DNA of 6,438 nt, taken from assembly GCA_019312705.1 (NCBI GenBank), contig JAFDCW010000269.1:1-6438 (forward strand), read 5' to 3'. Below the pieces are notes generated by a model that saw only the letters and a program-made list of their open reading frames with translations, was not told where the DNA came from and made no database searches. This document shows positions 5,699 to 6,438 of this stretch, piece after piece; the stretch's first letter is position 1, and every line of letters begins with the position of its first letter. The DNA comes from Deltaproteobacteria bacterium (GTDB lineage: Bacteria; Myxococcota; Polyangia; Polyangiales; B10-G4). A program made the translations under genes and the position numbers.

Positions 5699-6424
5699 TC
5701 AGGCAAAAGGCGCGATGAAACCCAGACCCGGGTCCGTGCGCCGGAGGCTGAGGACCCCCCGGTTGCGGAGGGTTCCGGTGAGCGAGAAGGCGTCGAGGCG
5801 TAGGGCGTCGGCCTCTGCTCCTGCGAGGCACGCCCCGAGGGATTGGGCCCCGGGGCCCCGTGCTTCGAGGGTCGTGAAGCGGGCTCCGAGTCGGTCGGCG
5901 TGGGCAGCGGTTCCTCCGTCCAACCACAGCTGCTCACCGTCGTGGAAGTAGAGCACCGGGCGAGCGAGGAACCTCTCGACGCGCGCGCGCAGATCCGAGT
6001 CGAGGGCTCCGAGGACTCCCCGGGCGAGGACCAGCGCGGCGGGGCAGTCGTAGCGGCAGGGGTAGAAGGGCACGACCTTGAAAGCGAGGTCGTTGAGCTC
6101 CCAGGGCCAGCGGTCTCGGCGGTCTGTACGGGCCGCAACTTGGAGGCGGTCGTAGCTGTTGTCGGCCCGGCCGGTCTGGGTGGTGAAGGCCTCGACGCAG
6201 CACCGGGGGTAGCCGAGAAGTTCGCCGATCTCCTCGGCGTGGCGGGTGGGGTCTGCGAGCTGGAGGGTGGCCGTCTTCTTCGCCAGGCCTCGGTCCCGGG
6301 AGACAAAGAGCTCGACGGCGGGCTCGCCGCTTCGTCGGTCATCGGTCCAGCGATCCCGTCCATCTCGGGCGATGCGCCTGACGTGGCGCTCGATATGCAC
6401 CTCTTCGCCGAGGCTGCTGCGCAC
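5699..6424 (-). CDS. Four-Cys protein (GYPxCC and PCxYxC motifs), DUF483-like
   Basis: A 241-residue protein if the GTG at 6424 is the start. AGGAGG sits eight bases upstream at the window edge, which supports it; however, the frame remains open (codons for Glu-Glu-Ala-Ala) to the last base, so the gene could begin further upstream. There is no signal peptide or membrane segment, so it is probably cytoplasmic. Residues 36-50 look like a beta strand then a helix. The core has ELLGYPRCCVEAF (68-80), Asn89 a short distance later, and KVVPFYPCRYDCPAAL (116-131). Cys75, Cys76, Cys123 and Cys127 are the natural candidates for a metal or iron-sulfur site. From memory, this G-Y-P-x-C-C plus P-C-x3-C layout resembles uncharacterised DUF483-type proteins; I could not check that. 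The C-terminal third (LYFHDGEQLWLDGG, LTGTLRNRGVLSL) looks like beta hairpins. It is the first visible gene of the minus-strand series, 40 nt ahead of the 34-Cys lipoprotein. The biochemical role is unknown. Confidence 0.78.
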   Translation of the reverse strand: MRSSLGEEVHIERHVRRIARDGRDRWTDDRRSGEPAVELFVSRDRGLAKKTATLQLADPTRHAEEIGELLGYPRCCVEAFTTQTGRADNSYDRLQVAARTDRRDRWPWELNDLAFKVVPFYPCRYDCPAALVLARGVLGALDSDLRARVERFLARPVLYFHDGEQLWLDGGTAAHADRLGARFTTLEARGPGAQSLGACLAGAEADALRLDAFSLTGTLRNRGVLSLRRTDPGLGFIAPFA

Positions 6425-6438
6425 GGCGGCTTCCTCCT
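6425..6438 (-). promoter_or_regulatory. Candidate ribosome binding site for the four-Cys protein
   Basis: On the minus strand AGGAGG (6438-6433) is followed by an eight-base spacer and GTG at 6424. The spacing is normal, but the same bases also read in frame as Glu-Glu, so they could instead be coding sequence of a longer protein. Confidence 0.5.

Noticed and set aside
5659..6363. N-terminal extension of the 34-Cys lipoprotein by 235 codons
   Set aside because: The extension is Ser/Pro/Arg-rich shadow of the neighbouring four-Cys gene, and the lipoprotein signal peptide starts exactly at the ATG at 5658.

Overview
The window is high-GC bacterial DNA (strong G/C third-position bias, GTG as well as ATG starts). 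It most resembles Myxococcota of the Polyangiales/Sandaracinaceae type. That placement is inference from gene style: lipoproteins with Asp-Ser-Gly/Asp-Thr-Gly linkers and Cys-rich modules, and a TPR regulator ending in a winged-helix domain of a kind common in that group. No rRNA, tRNA, mobile element or CRISPR array is visible.

Layout. (1) Positions 1-1631, + strand: the 3' part of a large regulator, with a TPR array followed by a C-terminal winged-helix DNA-binding domain; its N-terminal part lies upstream of the window. (2) Positions 1644-6424, - strand: five genes reading towards it. In transcription order they are a cytosolic-looking protein with paired Cys motifs (6424 to 5699), a 34-Cys lipoprotein (5658 to 4672), two tandem paralogous lipoproteins (4563 to 3508 and 3421 to 2384), and a short 14-Cys lipoprotein (2204 to 1644). 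The regulator and the last lipoprotein converge with a 12-nt gap. Intergenic gaps in the minus-strand series are 40, 108, 86 and 179 nt, so the first two genes could be one transcript and the rest could have their own promoters.

How they may work together. All four lipoproteins share one plan: signal peptide, lipobox Cys, low-complexity Asp/Ser/Thr/Gly or Pro-rich tether, then a disulfide-type Cys-rich module. They are probably exposed on the cell surface or in the periplasm. The two tandem paralogs align without a gap from their first post-tether Cys to the C-terminus and add a beta-rich C-terminal domain. The first gene of the series has Cys-Cys and CxxxC motifs that could hold a metal. No specific pathway can be assigned to the cluster. 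The best candidates for something undescribed are the duplicated lipoprotein family and its neighbourhood with the four-Cys protein, plus repeat tracts in two lipoprotein genes that could vary in length.
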